A stretch of 64,000 bases of DNA from Leucobacter chironomi DSM 19883. GTDB lineage: Bacteria; Actinomycetota; Actinomycetes; Actinomycetales; Microbacteriaceae. This document shows positions 61,314-64,000 of the stretch, piece by piece. A program made the translations under genes and the position numbers. Location: positions 62,001-126,000 of the forward strand of contig NZ_ATXU01000002.1 in NCBI RefSeq assembly GCF_000421845.1. The letters run 5' to 3'. Position 1 is the stretch's first letter. Each line of letters begins with the position of its first letter. The notes beneath the pieces were generated by a model. The model was not told the origin of the DNA. It made no database searches and saw only the letters and a program-made list of their open reading frames with translations.

Positions 61314-61976
61314 GTGACTGCCGAGCCTCTGAGTCTTCGCCTCCTCAACGACTACGAGGTGGTCGTCGCCGGCCTGCGCGCCATGCTCGAGCCGTTCGGC
61401 GAGCGCGTGCGCGTCGTGGAGGAGGACGTACGGCAGGTCTCCGAGCGGCGTGTGGACGTCACGCTCTACGACACCTTCGGGCGCGCGCTCGCCGATCAGC
61501 GGGACCTCGATGAGCTGGCCGCCGATCCGGCCACCGGCACCGTCGTGGTCTACGCGTGGAACACCCGGGAGACGGCGGGGGAGCCCGTGGGGCTCGACTA
61601 CGTCGACAAGTCGCTTCCCGCGCACGAGCTCGTGGCCGAGCTTGAGCGGATCGCGGGCCGCGCGCCCGCCCGCGGCGGTGCCGCGCGGGGCCCGGCAGCG
61701 CCCGCTCCGGTGGAGACGGCTGCGCGCCCGGCCGAGCCGGAGGGCTCGTGGCCCGGCCGCGAGCACGGGCTGAGCGTGCGCGAGGCCGAGGTGGTCGCTC
61801 TCATCACCCAGGGGCGCACGAACTCTGAGATCGCGGCCACGCTGTACCTCAGCCTGAACTCGCTCAAGTCGTACATTCGCACGGCGTACCGCAAGATGGG
61901 CGTCGAGCGCCGCTCGCAGGCGGTGCGGTGGGGGATCGAGCACGGCATGCTGCCGTCGCGCCCCGGCGGACGCTGA
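61314..61976 (+). CDS. LuxR-family response regulator, divergent receiver
   Basis: This 220-aa regulator has an N-terminal receiver-like domain (about 1-115) and a C-terminal LuxR/GerE HTH (about 150-215: GLSVREAEVVALITQGRTNSEIAATLYLSLNSLKSYIRTAYRKMGVERRSQAVRWG). The receiver is unusual: the usual VDDH start reads LLNDYEVV, the phospho-Asp position reads TLYDTFG, and the switch Lys lies in YVDKSLP. It may still be phosphorylated, or respond to something else. A Pro/Ala-rich linker (about 115-145) joins the domains. No kinase gene is nearby. It is probably leaderless. Confidence 0.85.
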   Translation: MTAEPLSLRLLNDYEVVVAGLRAMLEPFGERVRVVEEDVRQVSERRVDVTLYDTFGRALADQRDLDELAADPATGTVVVYAWNTRETAGEPVGLDYVDKSLPAHELVAELERIAGRAPARGGAARGPAAPAPVETAARPAEPEGSWPGREHGLSVREAEVVALITQGRTNSEIAATLYLSLNSLKSYIRTAYRKMGVERRSQAVRWGIEHGMLPSRPGGR

Positions 61977-61979
61977 CCC

Positions 61980-62492
61980 CTACTCGAACGCGCCCGGCGC
62001 CAGTCCCGCGACGTAGGCGGCCTGCGCCACGTGCGCGGCGGCGTCGACGGAGATGCTCACGAGACGCGCGGCCCGGGTCACCGGTGGATCCCACTGCTGG
62101 TCCACGATCTCGTCGAGCGCGTCGTCGTCGAGCGTACGCAGGTAGGCCAGCTGCGCGTCCACCACGGCGGCGAGGTGGTCGAGCAGCAGCTCGGGGTCGT
62201 CTACCACGACGGTGCGCGCCTCCTCGGGCGTGTGCCCGTACCCCATCTCGTGCGGGTCGAGGGGGAGCCCGAAGCGCCGGTCGAAGCCGGTCGCCGTCCA
62301 GACCGGTTCGCGGCCGGAGAGCGCCGCGAGCTGCTCGTCGAGCTGGCGCGCGGCGTGCCACAGCAGCCACGCGATGGAGTTGTCATGGTGCGGGTGCGCG
62401 TTCAGCAGACCCGGGGTGAGGGAGAGTCGCAGCGCCTCCGCGGCGGCCCTCGGCCGTTCGGCCAGGTCGATGAGAATGTCGATGGTGTGCAT
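61980..62492 (-). CDS. DinB-like (mycothiol-transferase type) protein
   Basis: This 170-aa four-helix protein resembles DinB/DUF664 enzymes, which bind a metal with three His and, in actinobacteria, often use mycothiol. Candidate ligands lie in AHPHHDNSIAWLLWHAARQLDEQ and the late helix DAAAHVAQAAYVAGL. The middle segment FDRRFGLPLDPHEMGYGHTPEEA is typical. The reaction and substrate are unknown. It ends 3 nt from the LuxR-type gene on the opposite strand. Confidence 0.8.
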   Translation of the reverse strand: MHTIDILIDLAERPRAAAEALRLSLTPGLLNAHPHHDNSIAWLLWHAARQLDEQLAALSGREPVWTATGFDRRFGLPLDPHEMGYGHTPEEARTVVVDDPELLLDHLAAVVDAQLAYLRTLDDDALDEIVDQQWDPPVTRAARLVSISVDAAAHVAQAAYVAGLAPGAFE

Positions 62493-62526
62493 GTCGTGCT
62501 GCCGCCGCGGGCTCGGAGCGTGGCCC

Positions 62527-63327
62527 TCAGAACGTCGCGACGGATCCTCCGTCCACTCGATAGTTCGAACCGTTCACGAAAGAGGCGCGATCGGAGCACA
62601 GGAACGCGATGACTGCCGCCACCTCCTCAGGGGAGCCTCGTCGCTTGAGCTCGAGGAAGGGGCGCTCCTCGTCGAGGAAGGAGCGGATCGCCTCGTCTCT
62701 CGTCACCCCCAGCTCGTCGGCGCGGCGATCCATCATCGCATCGGTCATCGGCGTGCGGATGAAGGCGGGGGAGACCGCGTTGACGAGCAGGCCCTGACCC
62801 GCGTAGCTGCGGGAGAGCCCCTTTGCGAGCGCGAGCACTCCCGCCTTCGCGGCGCAATAGGGCAGCTCGTCGTCGTACGGCTGCACGGCATCCTCCGAGG
62901 CGATGACCACGAGACGCCCCCGGCCGCTCGCGCGCAGATCGTCGAGGAAGGCACGGGTGACGCGAACGGGGGCGAGCAGGTCGACGTCGAGCGTCGAGAG
63001 CCAGCCCGCGTCGTCGATCTCGTGAAACTTGCCCTGGGCGCCGGTGATCCCCGCGCAGTGCACGAGCGTGTCGACGGGGCCGACGGCGGCGGCCGTGCGG
63101 CGCCGCAGCTCCTCGATGTCGGCCGGGCGGGTGAGGTCGGCAGGGAACGCGTGCAGCCGATCCGGCGCAGCGCCCAGATCCTGCGCGGCCGCGCGCAGCT
63201 GATCTGCATCGCGGTCGGTCAGCACGACCGTCGCCCCCTCCCTGAGCAGTTCGGCGGCGGTGCTCCAGCCGATGCCCGAGTCGCCTCCGGTGATGAGGGC
63301 CGTGCGGCCCGCGATGCCGAGATCCAT
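62527..63327 (-). CDS. Short-chain dehydrogenase/reductase
   Basis: The 266-aa SDR has cofactor motif TGGDSGIG, NAG-like HCAG, catalytic Ser in VIASEDAVQ, and YCAAK (Tyr and Lys) as in classical SDRs. The cofactor loop with an Asp after the second strand (LTDRDAD) suggests NAD. The C-terminus NGSNYRVDGGSVATF is typical. The substrate is unknown. The ATG at 63325-63327 has GGAAGGAG upstream on the minus strand, so I reject a longer frame starting at 63660. It follows the FAD reductase gene on the same strand. Confidence 0.92.
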   Translation of the reverse strand: MDLGIAGRTALITGGDSGIGWSTAAELLREGATVVLTDRDADQLRAAAQDLGAAPDRLHAFPADLTRPADIEELRRRTAAAVGPVDTLVHCAGITGAQGKFHEIDDAGWLSTLDVDLLAPVRVTRAFLDDLRASGRGRLVVIASEDAVQPYDDELPYCAAKAGVLALAKGLSRSYAGQGLLVNAVSPAFIRTPMTDAMMDRRADELGVTRDEAIRSFLDEERPFLELKRRGSPEEVAAVIAFLCSDRASFVNGSNYRVDGGSVATF

Positions 63328-63388
63328 GGTGCTCCTTCCTTGTGCGGCCGGATGCGGCCGGGTTCCGCTGGATGCTGCTGGAGGCCGC

Positions 63389-64000
63389 TCAGTCGTCGTC
63401 CTTCGTCGGGATGCGGCGCCGCAGCGCCTCGCGATCCGAGGCGTCGGCGTGCGCGATCGCGTCGCGGGCCGCGTCGCGGCGGCCCGCGACGCCCCAGAGC
63501 AGTACACCCGCAACACGATCTCCGTCGACGTAGTACACGACGCCCCGCTCGCCATCCCACTGCTCGACGGTCTCGAATGACGAGTCGAGGGTGCCGACCG
63601 CCTCGTAGCGATGACCGAACACCACCGAGTAGAAGAAGGGCGTGTGGTCGTAGGGCTCATCGGCGCCTGCGAGGTTGCGGCCTGCCCGGTGCCCCATCTC
63701 GACGGCGTTGTCGACGTGCTCGATGCGGCGCCGGCCGAGGATCTCGTCGGGGTAGGAGGCGATGTCGCCCGCGGCGAAGATCCGGGGATCGCTCGTGCGC
63801 AGCCGCGCGTCGACCAGCACGCCGTCGTCGGTGTCGAGGCCGCTCTGTCCGGCCAGTTCGATGTTCGGGGTCACCCCGACCCCCACCACCACCGCGTCGC
63901 AGCTCACCTCGCTCCCGTCCGACAGTGCGAGGCGCACCGCGCCGTCCGGCTCCACCTCCGCCCCCGCGGCCCGGGCACTCGGCACCAGCGTCACGCCGTG
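63389..64000 (-). CDS. FAD-dependent oxidoreductase (ferredoxin reductase-like), 5' end missing
   Basis: The visible 203 residues are the C-terminal part of a pyridine nucleotide-disulfide oxidoreductase. DAVVVGVGVTPNIELAG and the FAD-contact motif RIFAAGDIASYPDEI are clear, followed by the reductase C-terminal domain (AVEMGHRAGRNLAGADEPYDHTPFFYSVVFGHRYEAVG). It resembles rubredoxin/ferredoxin reductases of dioxygenase or P450 systems. The start lies beyond the window. It is upstream of the SDR gene by 61 nt on the same strand, possibly an operon. Confidence 0.88.
   Translation of the reverse strand, partial: HGVTLVPSARAAGAEVEPDGAVRLALSDGSEVSCDAVVVGVGVTPNIELAGQSGLDTDDGVLVDARLRTSDPRIFAAGDIASYPDEILGRRRIEHVDNAVEMGHRAGRNLAGADEPYDHTPFFYSVVFGHRYEAVGTLDSSFETVEQWDGERGVVYYVDGDRVAGVLLWGVAGRRDAARDAIAHADASDREALRRRIPTKDDD

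Overview
The window is high-GC, densely coded bacterial chromosome with actinobacterial character. Pointers are the rpoZ, metK, helicase-dead priA, fmt, rsmB order; a PdtaR-type ANTAR response regulator; small trp-operon membrane proteins; a Pol I with Tyr in the O-helix; a VKOR homologue; and many GTG starts. The protein sequences look most like Microbacteriaceae, perhaps a Leucobacter relative; the genus is a guess made without any database search. Almost everything is core chromosome. I see no rRNA, CRISPR array, prophage, integrase or intact insertion sequence, and no stretch over 300 bases lacks a gene.

Layout. 1-8.6 kb: end of a lipoprotein gene, ettA, a hotdog thioesterase, tesB, an unknown gene, rpoZ, metK, priA. 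8.6-14.9 kb: repeat copy 1, fmt-rsmB, an MFS transporter, rpe, hisE-hisG, repeat copy 2. 14.9-22.8 kb: hisF, hisI, trpE, two small membrane proteins, trpC-trpB-trpA, lgt. 22.8-31.3 kb: pyk, tRNA-Leu(CAA), an ANTAR regulator, a PaaI-like thioesterase, polA, repeat copy 3, a membrane-bound Xre-type regulator, rpsA. 31.4-43.5 kb: DUF4126 protein, coaE, VKOR, rne/rng, rplU-rpmA, then obg-proB-proA-(small membrane protein)-nadD-(acidic membrane protein)-rsfS. 43.6-64 kb is more accessory: tRNA-Ala(GGC), cyclase plus bile-acid/arsenic-type transporter, a CopB-like metal ATPase behind a possible CsoR-type operator, two crcB genes behind a candidate fluoride riboswitch, pdxY, a GlcD-like oxidase, gluQ, a GerW-like protein, an SGNH hydrolase, an SF2 helicase, ybaK, tRNA-Leu(GAG), a flavin monooxygenase, an acetyltransferase, a zinc alcohol dehydrogenase divergent from a regulator gene with an in-frame stop, a LuxR-type regulator, a DinB-like protein, an SDR and the end of an FAD reductase gene.

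How it works together. The window covers RNA polymerase assembly, translation (initiator formylation, rRNA methylation, S1, L21, L27, RsfS, EttA, tRNA modification and editing), histidine, tryptophan, proline, SAM, NAD and CoA synthesis, and lipoprotein lipidation. The 43.6-49 kb part adds resistance to fluoride and probably copper.

The most unusual signals are non-coding. First, a family of about 166-bp palindromic elements with matching inverted ends: all three copies begin at a CTAG whose TAG is the stop codon of the upstream gene (priA, hisG, polA). Second, at least nine genes carry a TANNNT hexamer exactly 6 nt before the start codon, as expected for leaderless transcripts. Third, a thioesterase gene appears to have only an ACG start. 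I did not find a convincing new multi-gene system.
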